DNA from: an uncultured Synergistaceae bacterium
Lineage (GTDB): Bacteria; Synergistota; Synergistia; Synergistales; Aminobacteriaceae
Reading direction: 5' to 3'
DNA length: 20,653 bases
NCBI GenBank assembly: GCA_937870605.1
Contig: CALMZW010000232.1
Coordinates: forward strand, 1-20,653
Shown here: positions 7,802 to 15,400 of the stretch, piece after piece
Position numbering within the stretch: position 1 is the stretch's first letter
Layout of the letters: every line of letters begins with the position of its first letter
Program-made: the position numbers and the translations under genes
The notes under the pieces: model-generated
Database searches by the model: none
Seen by the model: the letters and a program-made list of their open reading frames with translations, nothing else
Told to the model about the DNA's origin: nothing

Positions 7802-9151
7802 CTAGAACGGCTGCTCGAAGTTCGCGACATGCCAGCGTCCCCCGTCCCGCCGGACGAGCACGTGCGGCTTCGGAGATCCGTACTGGCGTCCGCGCTCGTC
7901 CCACGCCCTGGTGACGACCGTCGCCCGTTCGACGCGCGTTCCGGAGATTTCGCGGACCTTCTCCTTCTGCGCGTCGTCGAGAAAGAAATCCTCGAGCGCG
8001 TCGCCGGAGTCGAAGCCCTTGATCGTTTCGACCGTCGCCTCGTCCGTCGTGACATGGACGTAGAGCGTCGCGAAGCGTTCGAGGTGGAGATCCCAGTGAT
8101 ACCGGACAAGCGACAGCTCCTTCGGCGTTCGCTTCCGTTCCGGAGCGATGCAGTCGAGGAAGAGGTCGAAGTTCTTCTCCTTCACGGCCGTCGCAAGGAT
8201 CTCGACGAGCCGTTCCGGCGTCACGTCGGCCGGGACCGAACGAACCGTATAGAGCGGGCCCTTGATCTCCTCCATGCGTTCCTCCCCGGCGAAGACGCCT
8301 CCCGTCCCGGACGTCTCGTCGCACACCGCGAACGCAATCCCGGGGATATAGATCGCGACCGGCTCGACGACCCACCCCCAGCGCGGGGCGATCGTCTTGA
8401 CCTTCTCCGCCTGCGGGATGGCGAGCTCGATTCCGGAAATCCTGCCGAGAAGCGTCCACTTCCCGCCATCGGGAAAATCCCGGTTCACGAGCCTCCGGTA
8501 GCGCTTGAGCGCCTCGTAGGGGCCGAGCCAGCTCCTGCCGGAGATCTCGACGAAATACCATCCGAGCGCTCCCGACCCGGCGAAGACGAACCCGCGCCCG
8601 ATGTCGATGAACTGGTTCGCGGGGTATTGGAAATCGTCGAGAATCACATACCTGCCCAGGATCCCGTCGATGGAGACTTGCTCCCTGTCCGGCGCGGGAA
8701 AGGGCTTCGCGATCGTCGTCGGGCCGGAAAGGACGCTCTCCGCGAAGCGCGTCCACTCCTCGTCGGCGAGACGGCCGAAGATGGACTTGAGCTTCTGCTC
8801 GTTCTCCCGGTACGCGAGCATCGCGGGGGTGATGTCGATGAAGTCCCCCTTGCTCTTCATGAGGGCGGCGCGTCCCCGCCGGAAAAGCGCTTCGACGGCC
8901 GGATCGCCGGGATACGTCTCCTTGAGCGCCCGGATCCGGTTCAGGGCCTCCTGGTCCTCGTACCCGAGCCGGAATGACTGCCCCCGGAAACGCGCAAGCC
9001 TGTCCTCGAGCTTCTTGAGAAAGAACTCCGCGCGCGAGATCTCGTTTTTCGGCGCCGCGGAGGCGGCGTCCGCCCCGAAAGCTGACGCGGGAATCACAAC
9101 GAGAAACAGCCACAGAACACAAACGACCAAAGCAGGTCGACGACACGCCAC
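7802..9151 (-). CDS. Secreted protein of unknown function, possible NTF2-like C-terminus
   Basis: I do not recognise this 449-residue protein as a whole. It has an N-terminal signal peptide (hydrophobic residues about 7-24, then ASAFGADA). A helical segment around 40-100 includes a TPR-like stretch, YPGDPAVEALFRRGRAALM. A middle region rich in aromatic and glycine residues follows. The last about 120 residues (KNFDLFLDCIAPE... to GGRWHVANFEQPF) resemble the layout of NTF2/SnoaL-like domains; this is a pattern impression, not an alignment. The start is GTG at 9151, with GGGAG 10 nt upstream. An ATG pair at 9155-9160 belongs to other frames. It is the first gene of the three-gene exported-protein unit. 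A possible promoter (CGGACA, 17 nt, TAGACT) lies just upstream on the minus strand but is weak. Confidence 0.75.
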   Translation of the reverse strand: MACRRPALVVCVLWLFLVVIPASAFGADAASAAPKNEISRAEFFLKKLEDRLARFRGQSFRLGYEDQEALNRIRALKETYPGDPAVEALFRRGRAALMKSKGDFIDITPAMLAYRENEQKLKSIFGRLADEEWTRFAESVLSGPTTIAKPFPAPDREQVSIDGILGRYVILDDFQYPANQFIDIGRGFVFAGSGALGWYFVEISGRSWLGPYEALKRYRRLVNRDFPDGGKWTLLGRISGIELAIPQAEKVKTIAPRWGWVVEPVAIYIPGIAFAVCDETSGTGGVFAGEERMEEIKGPLYTVRSVPADVTPERLVEILATAVKEKNFDLFLDCIAPERKRTPKELSLVRYHWDLHLERFATLYVHVTTDEATVETIKGFDSGDALEDFFLDDAQKEKVREISGTRVERATVVTRAWDERGRQYGSPKPHVLVRRDGGRWHVANFEQPF

Positions 9152-9224
9152 GCACCATCATCTCCCTTCCGAGTCAATCGCGCTTCCACCGAAAGTCTAC
9201 CGCATACGCCGCCCTTTGTCCGCA

Positions 9225-9539
9225 TCATATTGAAGCACTCGATCGACTCGTCGCGCATTTCGCTCTTCCCGCCGCGTTCACGCATCCGGCGAGATCATCC
9301 CGGCGGGCCGCCCCGAGCTTCCGGTAGATCCGGCGGATATGGCTCTTGAGTGTGTTATTCGTGATGCCGCACGTCTCGAGAATATCCTTTCGTTGCAGCC
9401 CGCCGAGCAGCAACAGCGTGATCTCCGCCTCCCGCCTCGTCAGGCGGAAGGGTTCGAGCTGGAGCCGGATGCGGATCTCCGCCTCCGCCGCCGACGTCTC
9501 CGGCGCGAAACTCCGGCCGTTCGCGGTCCTTTTCTGCAT
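9225..9539 (-). CDS. Stand-alone LuxR-type HTH protein (104 aa)
   Basis: This small protein is little more than a LuxR/GerE-type DNA-binding domain. Residues 31-85 read FRLTRREAEITLLLLGG...NNTLKSHIRRIYRKLG, the classic four-helix domain with the recognition helix at TNNTLKSHIRRIYRKL. No sensor or receiver domain is present. The ATG at 9539 has an excellent ribosome site, AAAGGAGG, 8 nt upstream, so this is a designed start rather than a fragment of a longer frame. It lies 173 bp downstream of a full-length membrane LuxR regulator with a related C-terminus, and may be co-transcribed with it. It could heterodimerise with, compete with, or assist the larger protein at DNA. A decayed remnant of a second full-length regulator is the alternative, but the strong ribosome site argues against that. 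Confidence 0.75.
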   Translation of the reverse strand: MQKRTANGRSFAPETSAAEAEIRIRLQLEPFRLTRREAEITLLLLGGLQRKDILETCGITNNTLKSHIRRIYRKLGAARRDDLAGCVNAAGRAKCATSRSSASI

Positions 9540-9637
9540 ACGGGACGCCTCCTTTCGCGTTCGCCGCCTCATCCGTTCCCGACACCCCCGGCCATCCTCC
9601 GGACGCATCGTACCGCAAACGAAACGGCGCGGCCCCA

Positions 9638-9678
9638 CCCCGCAGGACGCCTGCGGGGGGTGGTTTTCGCCACCCCCC
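9638..9678. other. Two overlapping hairpins between the LuxR genes
   Basis: One hairpin is CCCCGCAGG-ACG-CCTGCGGGG (9638-9658). The second is GGGGGGTGG-TTTTCG-CCACCCCCC (9655-9678). They share bases 9655-9658 and therefore cannot both form fully. No T-run follows on either strand, so neither is a standard terminator. The region is the leader of the small LuxR-type gene and the tail of the larger one. Confidence 0.6.
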
Positions 9679-9712
9679 GGGAAAGCATGAACGCGGATAT
9701 GGAGGCGTAGCG

Positions 9713-11077
9713 TCAGCCGACGACGTCCCGAAGTTCGCGGCGGTTGCCCGTCTCGGTCTTCCGGTAGATGTTCCTGAGGTGATATTTGAGGGTGTTTCTC
9801 GAGATGAAGAGCGAGGCGCAGATCGAGGCGTCCCGAAAGCCGCGCAGCAGCAGAAGCGCGACGTCGGTCTCCCGGGACGTGAGGCCGAAATGCGTGAGCT
9901 TTTCCCGGTCGTCCGTCGCGACGGAGGCGTCCGCGACTTCCTGCGCCTCCGGGGTCCCGGGCGGATCGGCGGCGGGGATGTTCTCCGGGACAGGTTCGTT
10001 CCGCGGCGGGATGGAGGCGTCCACCGGCCGGAGAAGGGTCCTCCCGCAGCGCTTCCATACGGTGAGGAGCGCGACGAGGATCGCGAGCGGGAACGCGAAC
10101 GCCGCGAGTCGTCCGTCGGCTCCGCCCGCGGGCATCGACGCGGCGACCGTCGCGCAGACGATGACGAACAGGCCGCGCGCGACAACGACGCCCCGTTGTG
10201 CTACGGAAGCGGACGCGACATGCATCAGCAGCAGCCACGCGTAGAGTTCGAGAAGGGCCGTCCCGACCCCGGCGAGAACGACCGTGAACCGACCGCCGGG
10301 GAAGAACCCCGAAAGAAAGAGCGCCGTTCCGACGAACGGAAGGGCGGTCCGGTAGAACCCCTGAAGGTCCGCGCCCCGGTGAACGAGGAAGACGAGAGCC
10401 GCGAACGCCGTCGCGAGCGGATGGATCCAGACGCTCCATCCTGCGTCGCCCGCAGCAGCGGGCGACAGTGCGCCGATCGCAAGGTGGAGGCAGAACAGAA
10501 GAAGCGCGAGATCGAAAAGGGGAAAGTCCCGGGGGAGGGGCGATGCGTCTTCCCCGGCCGCCGAAACCTTCGCGAGCAGGCGCAGCGCGACGGGCGGCGC
10601 GACGAGAAGAAGCCCGGTCGCGGCCGTTCCACCGCCCGCGACTGCCGCGGCGATGACCGGAACGAACGGGGAGACGCCGAAGGCGACAGCGATATCGTCG
10701 GGTTCGAGCGTGCTCAGCAGAATCCCCCACCGGCAAAGCAAAAGGGCCGTTCCGACGCCGCCGGACGCGACGGCTGCCGACGAAAGGAGCGAAGACGGCG
10801 CGGGGGGCAGAAAACCGGCCGCCGCAAGCGCGACCGGCGTCGATGACATGAGGACGCATCCCGCTAAGGAAAGCTCCCTCCGGAGGCGTTCGATGAACGG
10901 CTGGAGCGATGACGTCCCCGCCGCGAAAAGCGTGATCGCGAGGCAGGCGAGAAAGAGCGGCGCGCCGGGTGAAGGCCCGCGCCCCGAAACGGCGGCAAGA
11001 CGAACGGCGAGCGTTTCCATCCACGCGTACAGCAGGCCAAAACCCAGTGCGGCTCCGAAAGCCCCGGACTTCGTCAC
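9713..11077 (-). CDS. Membrane-anchored LuxR-type transcriptional regulator
   Basis: This 454-residue protein joins a long polytopic membrane region to a C-terminal LuxR-type HTH. Residues about 1-340 form roughly ten or more hydrophobic segments rich in Ala, Leu, Val and Phe, with no recognisable ligand-binding motif. A proline-rich linker (about 348-385) precedes the HTH domain, LTHFGLTSRETDVALLLLRGF...SRNTLKYHLRNIYRKTE at about 393-448. The layout suggests a one-component sensor that binds DNA while in the membrane; the signal is unknown. The start is GTG at 11077 with GGAGG 9 nt upstream. Such 10-12-segment membrane LuxR proteins are known, often in several copies, in some gut anaerobes such as Eggerthellaceae. 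The likely target is the adjacent exported-protein unit or its own region, inferred from position only. Confidence 0.85.
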   Translation of the reverse strand: MTKSGAFGAALGFGLLYAWMETLAVRLAAVSGRGPSPGAPLFLACLAITLFAAGTSSLQPFIERLRRELSLAGCVLMSSTPVALAAAGFLPPAPSSLLSSAAVASGGVGTALLLCRWGILLSTLEPDDIAVAFGVSPFVPVIAAAVAGGGTAATGLLLVAPPVALRLLAKVSAAGEDASPLPRDFPLFDLALLLFCLHLAIGALSPAAAGDAGWSVWIHPLATAFAALVFLVHRGADLQGFYRTALPFVGTALFLSGFFPGGRFTVVLAGVGTALLELYAWLLLMHVASASVAQRGVVVARGLFVIVCATVAASMPAGGADGRLAAFAFPLAILVALLTVWKRCGRTLLRPVDASIPPRNEPVPENIPAADPPGTPEAQEVADASVATDDREKLTHFGLTSRETDVALLLLRGFRDASICASLFISRNTLKYHLRNIYRKTETGNRRELRDVVG

Positions 11078-11128
11078 GGGGGACCACCTCCAGGTCGTCG
11101 TGCAACAGAAGCAGTCGCATCCTGAGAC

Positions 11129-11137
11129 ATCATAGCA
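11129..11137 (-). promoter_or_regulatory. Putative extended -10 promoter for the membrane LuxR gene
   Basis: The minus strand reads TGCTATGAT, an extended -10 (TGn plus TATGAT, five of six bases to consensus). It lies about 52 nt upstream of the GTG start at 11077. No good -35 is seen, which is tolerated by extended -10 promoters. It would make the LuxR pair independent of the upstream FadR-type regulator gene. Confidence 0.4.
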
Positions 11138-11184
11138 TCCCGATGAAGGGTTCGTCCGGGGCGGTCACCTTGCGGCCGCCTCCC

Positions 11185-11940
11185 CTAGAACGGCGGCCGT
11201 TCCTTCCCGTCGAACACGGACGGCATGGACTCCATCTCGCCCTGCTCCATGAAGTTGTTCGCGGTCAGCGTCAGGTGTTCGACGACCGTATCGCGCGCGG
11301 CCGCCTCGTTCCGGTCGATGATGGCCGCGACGAGGCGGCGGTGCTGGTCGAGGATTCGGTCGCCGCGCGCCTCTTCGGGAAAGGACATGTACCGCATCCG
11401 CAGCGACGTGATCGCCTTCTCCATCACGGAGACGAGGCCTTCGAACAGGCGCGAGTAGACCAGGTTTCCGGTCGCCTGGATGATCGTCGCGTGAAGGATT
11501 GTGTTCCAGTACGCCCCCTGCGGCCCTTCCTCGGGACCGCGGCGCTTCCGGATCGCTTCGAGCCGTTCGAGGCAATCCCGAAGATTCGCGACGTCGTCGT
11601 CGGTGCGCCTTCGGGCCGCAAGGACGGTTGCGGGGACCTCGAGGATGTAGCGCATCTCCATGATCTGCGGCAGGCTCCGGCTCGGCGCGAGGCGCATCTG
11701 GTCGAGCCCGAGCGAAACCTCCTGAAGGTCGGCCTTCTGCACGAAGACCCCCTGCCGCTCGCGGACGTCGAGCGCCCCGAGCGCTTCGAGGCCGATCAGC
11801 GCCTCCCGCACCACGGATCGCGACATGTCGAGACGCGCCGCGATCTCCCGCTCGGGAAGCAGTTTTCCGTCACGTACGATTTCGCCGGACTGAATCAGAT
11901 TCATCAGTATTTCAAGAACTTCCCTGCGTTTCGGGTTCAC
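11185..11940 (-). CDS. FadR-type (FCD) GntR-family transcriptional regulator
   Basis: This GntR-family regulator has an N-terminal winged helix (about residues 5-67, LLPEREIAARLDMSRSVVREAL) and a C-terminal FCD ligand-binding domain. The FCD metal-site positions are filled by N146, H150, H200 and H222. The spacing matches the Asp-His-His-His site of FCD proteins such as the lactate regulator LldR, with Asn in place of Asp, a common variant. FCD proteins generally sense organic acids. I set the start at GTG 11940 (VNPKRREVLE), giving 251 residues, the usual length. The frame stays open to 12084, but those extra residues are not family-like and would cover the divergent promoter; the ribosome site here (AGGT, 7 nt) is modest. 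It is transcribed away from the oxidoreductase-transporter-racemase run, so local repression of that run is the simplest model. Confidence 0.87.
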   Translation of the reverse strand: MNPKRREVLEILMNLIQSGEIVRDGKLLPEREIAARLDMSRSVVREALIGLEALGALDVRERQGVFVQKADLQEVSLGLDQMRLAPSRSLPQIMEMRYILEVPATVLAARRRTDDDVANLRDCLERLEAIRKRRGPEEGPQGAYWNTILHATIIQATGNLVYSRLFEGLVSVMEKAITSLRMRYMSFPEEARGDRILDQHRRLVAAIIDRNEAAARDTVVEHLTLTANNFMEQGEMESMPSVFDGKERPPF

Positions 11941-12024
11941 GCCGCACACCTGCTTTCGAGGTCGTCTCCCGTTCGTGAATACGATATACACGGAGTATCC
12001 CGGAAAAAAACGCGCCGTGGCGCC

Positions 12025-12052
12025 TTGATCCTGTACCGATTGATGATACAAT
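12025..12052 (+). promoter_or_regulatory. Putative sigma-70 promoter of the oxidoreductase/TRAP/LarA run
   Basis: TTGATC (12025-12030, four of six bases) and TACAAT (12047-12052, five of six) are separated by 16 nt. This predicts a start near 12059 and a leader of about 125 nt to the TTG start at 12184. The surrounding 12020-12120 is clearly more AT-rich than the rest of the window. The -10 overlaps the inverted repeat GATTG-ATGATA-CAATC (12038-12053), which may itself be a regulator site. Confidence 0.5.
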
Positions 12053-12067
12053 CTTTTCAGATAAAGC

Positions 12068-12094
12068 TGGTAAACCACGTTCAACCACGTGGTT
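12068..12094. promoter_or_regulatory. Candidate FadR-family operator cluster
   Basis: The perfect palindrome AACCACGTGGTT occupies 12083-12094. Its left half, AACCACGT, is repeated 10 bp earlier at 12073-12080, and overlapping this is TGGTAAACCA (12068-12077). Palindromes with TGGT/ACCA arms resemble sites bound by GntR/FadR proteins. The cluster lies just downstream of the predicted plus-strand promoter and upstream of the regulator gene, so binding could block transcription in both directions. The assignment to this regulator is inferred. Confidence 0.5.
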
Positions 12095-12183
12095 AATTAT
12101 AGAACACAGGTTGTGAATTTCGCAACAAGCAAGTGATGCCGTTTCACGGGCCGCATATTCGGAATACCGGGAGGTGATGCCCT

Positions 12184-13701
12184 TTGCCGGTGAATGATAC
12201 GTATACGGATGTTCTCATCATCGGAGGAGGCGTCGTAGGGTGCGCGATCGCGCGGGAGCTTTCCCGCTATCGCGTTCGGGTTGCATTGGTCGAAAAGGAA
12301 CTCGATGTCGGTTTCGGAACGAGCAGCAGAAACAGCGGCGTTATGCACGCCGGGTTCAACTACAAGCCGGGAAGTCTGCGCGCGAAGGTCGACGTCCGCG
12401 GAAACGCGCTGATGGACGATTTGTGCCGGGATCTCGGGCTGAAGATCAAGCGGATCGGGAAGCTCACGGTGGCGCTCGACGAGGCGGACGTCCCGACGCT
12501 GAACAGGCTGAAGGAACAGGGAGACGCGAACGGCGTCCCGGGGCTCGAAATCATTCCGCCGCAAACGATGCAAAAGCTCCAGAAGGGCGTCGAAGGGCTC
12601 ATGGCGCTCCATTCGCCCTCGAGCGCGATCATCTCGCCCTACGCGCTCACGATCGCCCTCGCGGAAAACGCGGCCGCCAACGGCGCGACCATCCGCCTCG
12701 GGCGGGAAGTGACGGAAATCCGGCGTCCCGCGGCGCCTGGCGAGTCCTTCGAGGTCACAACGGTCTCGGCGGAGGACGGACGAAAGGAGACGTTCCGCGC
12801 GAAGGTCGTCGTCAACTCGGCGGGGCTCTTCTCCGACGCGGTCTGCCGCATGGCCGGGATCACCGACTATCGCATCTATCCCTGCCGCGGGGAGTATTAC
12901 GTTCTCGACAAGCGCCTCGACGGCTCGCTTTCGACGCTCGTCTACCAGGCGCCCAAGCCGAACGCCCCGGGCCTCGGAATCCACCTCACCCCCACAGTCG
13001 ACGGCAACATCATCATCGGCCCGAGCGCCGAGTACATCGACGGGCGCGAGGACCACGCCTGCACGGCGGACGTGATGGCCGCACTCCGCAAGGAAGGGCA
13101 CGACCTCCTTCCCTCGCTCCGCATGTCCGACTTCATCCGCAACTTCGCGGGAATCCGCGCCAAGCAGACGCCCCCGGAGGTCGGCGGAAACCTCGATTTC
13201 GTGATCGAAGACCGAAAGGATGTCCCCGGGTTCGTGAACCTCGTGGGCATCGAAAGCCCGGGCCTCACGAGCGCGCCCGCGATCGCCGAGATGGTGCGCG
13301 ACATGGTCGCGGCGCACATTCCGCTCGCGGAGCGGGACGACTTCAATCCGCGGTCCGGACGGTCCCCGTTCTTCTTCTCCGAGCTGCCGCCCGACGTCCG
13401 CGCCGACATGATCGCCGAGAATCCGAACTACGGCGAGATCATCTGCCGCTGCGAACAGATCACGAAGCAGGAGATCATCGACGCGATCAAAAACCCGCTC
13501 GGCGCGAAGACCCTGATCAGCATCAAGTATCGCGCGCGGGCCACGATGGGGCGCTGCCAGGGCGGCTTCTGCCTGCCCCGGATCACGCGCATCCTCCGCG
13601 ACGAATTCGGCTGGAAGCCCGAGAACTTCCTGCTGCGCAGCGTCCGGTCCCCGCTCTACGCGGGACACGTCCGGGAGGACAAGGGAGGCGACGTGAGATG
13701 A
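12184..13701 (+). CDS. FAD-dependent oxidoreductase, GlpA-like with C-terminal [2Fe-2S] domain
   Basis: This is a DAO-fold flavoprotein related to the anaerobic glycerol-3-phosphate dehydrogenase subunit GlpA and to L-2-hydroxyglutarate oxidase. Residues 10-38 carry the FAD-binding signature IGGGVVGCAIARELS...VEKE. GTSSRNSGVMHAGFNY (45-60) is typical of the family. A BFD-like C-terminal domain has C421, C423, C458 and C463 (CRC...CQGGFC), expected to hold a [2Fe-2S] cluster. It should oxidise a hydroxy- or amino-acid-like substrate and pass electrons to its partners. The start is TTG at 12184, 9 nt after GGAGG; the GTG at 12190 is too far from that site. Its stop overlaps the next start by 4 bp. 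No glycerol genes are nearby, so glycerol 3-phosphate is not a safe substrate call; a 2-hydroxy acid fits the context better. Confidence 0.85.
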   Translation: MPVNDTYTDVLIIGGGVVGCAIARELSRYRVRVALVEKELDVGFGTSSRNSGVMHAGFNYKPGSLRAKVDVRGNALMDDLCRDLGLKIKRIGKLTVALDEADVPTLNRLKEQGDANGVPGLEIIPPQTMQKLQKGVEGLMALHSPSSAIISPYALTIALAENAAANGATIRLGREVTEIRRPAAPGESFEVTTVSAEDGRKETFRAKVVVNSAGLFSDAVCRMAGITDYRIYPCRGEYYVLDKRLDGSLSTLVYQAPKPNAPGLGIHLTPTVDGNIIIGPSAEYIDGREDHACTADVMAALRKEGHDLLPSLRMSDFIRNFAGIRAKQTPPEVGGNLDFVIEDRKDVPGFVNLVGIESPGLTSAPAIAEMVRDMVAAHIPLAERDDFNPRSGRSPFFFSELPPDVRADMIAENPNYGEIICRCEQITKQEIIDAIKNPLGAKTLISIKYRARATMGRCQGGFCLPRITRILRDEFGWKPENFLLRSVRSPLYAGHVREDKGGDVR

Positions 13702-14975
13702 CGCTCGCGATCAGACGTCTCAAGGCGTGCGTGGCGGTCATCGGCGGCGGTCCGGCCGGGCTCGCGGCTGCGGTGGCGGCGCGCAACGCGGGGTGCGGGG
13801 ACGTGTTGCTCATCGAGCGCGACCGCATTCTCGGCGGCATCCTGAACCAGTGCATCCACGACGGCTTCGGCCTGCACACGTTCGGCGAAGCATTGTCGGG
13901 CCCCGAATACGCGGGGCGCTATATCTCCATGTTCCGCGAGCGGAACATCCGCTCCCTCGAAGACACCATCGTCCTGTCGCTCGCTCCGGCGTCCGAAGGA
14001 GGACTCGAGATTCTCGCGAGTTCCCGTGCCGGACTCGTCGCGATCGACGCGAACGCGGTCATCCTCGCGATGGGGTGCCGCGAACGCCCCCGGGGCGCCA
14101 TCTCGATCCCGGGCGACCGTCCGTCCGGCGTATACACGGCAGGAGCGGCCCAGAATCTGGTAAACTTGGAGAATATTCAGATAGGCAAGCGCGTCTGCAT
14201 TCTGGGGTCGGGCGACATCGGCCTGATCATGGCGCGCCGGATGACGCTCGAGGGCGCGTCCGTGGAGTCGGTCTTCGAGATCCTGCCGTATTCGAGCGGC
14301 CTGCCGCGCAACATCCAGCAGTGCCTGAACGACTACAACATCCCGCTCTTCCTCTCGACGACCGTCACGAAGATTCACGGCCGGGGACGCCTCGAAGGCG
14401 TTTCGGTCGCCCAGGTCGGCGCGGACCGGAGTCCGGTTCCCGAGACGGAGCGGTACGTTCCGTGCGACACGCTGCTGCTTTCGGTCGGCCTGATTCCGGA
14501 GAACGAACTCTCGCGGATGTGCGGGGTGGAGATCGACCCCGTGACGAGCGGAGCGGTCGTCGACGATACGTTCATGACGTCGGTTCCGGGCGTGTTCGCG
14601 TGCGGCAACGTGTTGCACGTCCACGATCTCGTTGACTGGGTTTCGGTCGAGGCGGCGCAGGCGGGAGCCTTCGCGGCCGCATACGCCGCCGGAAGCGCTC
14701 CGGAAGCCGGAATTCCGGTGAAACCGGGCGACGGCGTGCGCTACACGCTGCCCCAGAGGGTTTCCGGGGCGCGCGACTGTACGATTTCGCTCCGCGTCGG
14801 AGCGCCCTGGCGCGACCGTTCGATCGTCGTCCGGACGCCCGGTTCGGCTTCCGAGGAGCGCCGCATCATCAAGCGGACGAAGATGGTCCGTCTGCATCCG
14901 GCCGAGATGATCCGCGTCGACCTCAAGGCCGCAGACTTTGCGGGAGCAAGCGGACTGGAGGTGTGCGTCGAATGA
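13698..14975 (+). CDS. FAD/NAD(P)-dependent oxidoreductase, partner of the GlpA-like enzyme
   Basis: This pyridine-nucleotide-disulfide-type flavoprotein has 425 residues. The first Rossmann motif, IGGGPAGLAAAVAARNAG, is at about 15-32. The GCRER motif at 126-130 is common in the group that pairs with GlpA-like or sarcosine-oxidase-like proteins. A second nucleotide-binding motif, LGSGDIGLIMARR, is at 169-181. GVFACGNVLHVHD near the end of the FAD domain binds FAD. There is no CxxxxC redox disulfide next to the first motif. The last about 100 residues form a small extra domain I do not recognise. ATGA overlaps at both ends (13698-13701 and 14972-14975) show tight translational coupling with the GlpA-like and DUF1667 genes, so the three probably form one complex linking substrate oxidation to NAD(P) or another carrier. 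Confidence 0.85.
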   Translation: MTLAIRRLKACVAVIGGGPAGLAAAVAARNAGCGDVLLIERDRILGGILNQCIHDGFGLHTFGEALSGPEYAGRYISMFRERNIRSLEDTIVLSLAPASEGGLEILASSRAGLVAIDANAVILAMGCRERPRGAISIPGDRPSGVYTAGAAQNLVNLENIQIGKRVCILGSGDIGLIMARRMTLEGASVESVFEILPYSSGLPRNIQQCLNDYNIPLFLSTTVTKIHGRGRLEGVSVAQVGADRSPVPETERYVPCDTLLLSVGLIPENELSRMCGVEIDPVTSGAVVDDTFMTSVPGVFACGNVLHVHDLVDWVSVEAAQAGAFAAAYAAGSAPEAGIPVKPGDGVRYTLPQRVSGARDCTISLRVGAPWRDRSIVVRTPGSASEERRIIKRTKMVRLHPAEMIRVDLKAADFAGASGLEVCVE

Positions 14976-15358
14976 GCGTCCGGGAATATACGTGCGTCGT
15001 CTGCCCCAACGGCTGCCCGCTGCGCGTCGATGTCGAGGAGCGCGACGGATGTCCCGTGGTCGTGAGCGTTCTGGGCAACGTCTGCAAGCGCGGCGAGAAG
15101 TGGGCGCGGCAGGAGGTGGAGAACCCCCTCCGGACGATCGCGTCGTCCGTTCCGGTGGCCGGAGGCGATTTTCCGATGGCGAGCGTCCGAACGAACCGCC
15201 CGATCCCGCTTGTGAAGATCCGGGCCGTCATGGACGAAATCAGGGACATACGACTGAGCGCTCCCGTGAATACGGGAGACGTGATCCTTCACAACCCGGC
15301 AGGCACGGATACGGACGTCATCGCGACGCGAACCGTCCGCGCCGCGCGCGCGGGGTAG
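14972..15358 (+). CDS. DUF1667 cysteine-rich protein
   Basis: This is a 128-residue protein of the DUF1667 family, whose biochemical role is not established. Near the N-terminus it has CVVCPNGC (C8, C11, C15) and later C38 in GNVCKRG, plausible ligands for a metal or iron-sulfur centre. PLRTIASSVPV and IPLVKIRAVMDEI follow, both usual in this family. It is found after the GlpA-like and FAD/NAD(P) oxidoreductase genes in many anaerobes. I chose the ATG at 14972, which overlaps the preceding stop by 4 bp and has GGAGG at a 9-10-nt distance; an in-frame GTG at 14963 would bury that site. It is probably a small electron-transfer or assembly subunit of the three-protein oxidoreductase. Confidence 0.87.
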   Translation: MSVREYTCVVCPNGCPLRVDVEERDGCPVVVSVLGNVCKRGEKWARQEVENPLRTIASSVPVAGGDFPMASVRTNRPIPLVKIRAVMDEIRDIRLSAPVNTGDVILHNPAGTDTDVIATRTVRAARAG

Positions 15359-15400
15359 CGAACGCGAATCCATCGGCATCGACCGGGTGATTTTTCCCGG

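Noticed and set aside
6476..8977. An 833-codon open frame on the plus strand, opposite the two secreted-protein genes
   Set aside because: Its translation is dominated by Arg, Asp, Leu and Pro without any domain. The minus-strand frames have signal peptides and ribosome sites. It is a by-product of GC-rich codon use.
11173..11199. Inverted repeat CGGCCGCC/GGCGGCCG around the regulator's stop codon
   Set aside because: It is an 8-bp GC-only stem with an 11-nt loop and no T-run, and part of it is coding. It is not convincing as a terminator in DNA of this composition.
11941..12084. An N-terminal extension of the FadR-type regulator up to 12084
   Set aside because: The extra 48 residues are not typical of the family and would cover the AT-rich promoter and operator. 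A GTG at 11940 gives the expected domain start and length.
12097..13668. A 523-codon open frame on the minus strand, opposite the GlpA-like gene
   Set aside because: The plus-strand frame has unambiguous FAD and [2Fe-2S] motifs. The opposite frame is rich in Arg, Asp and Val with no family features.
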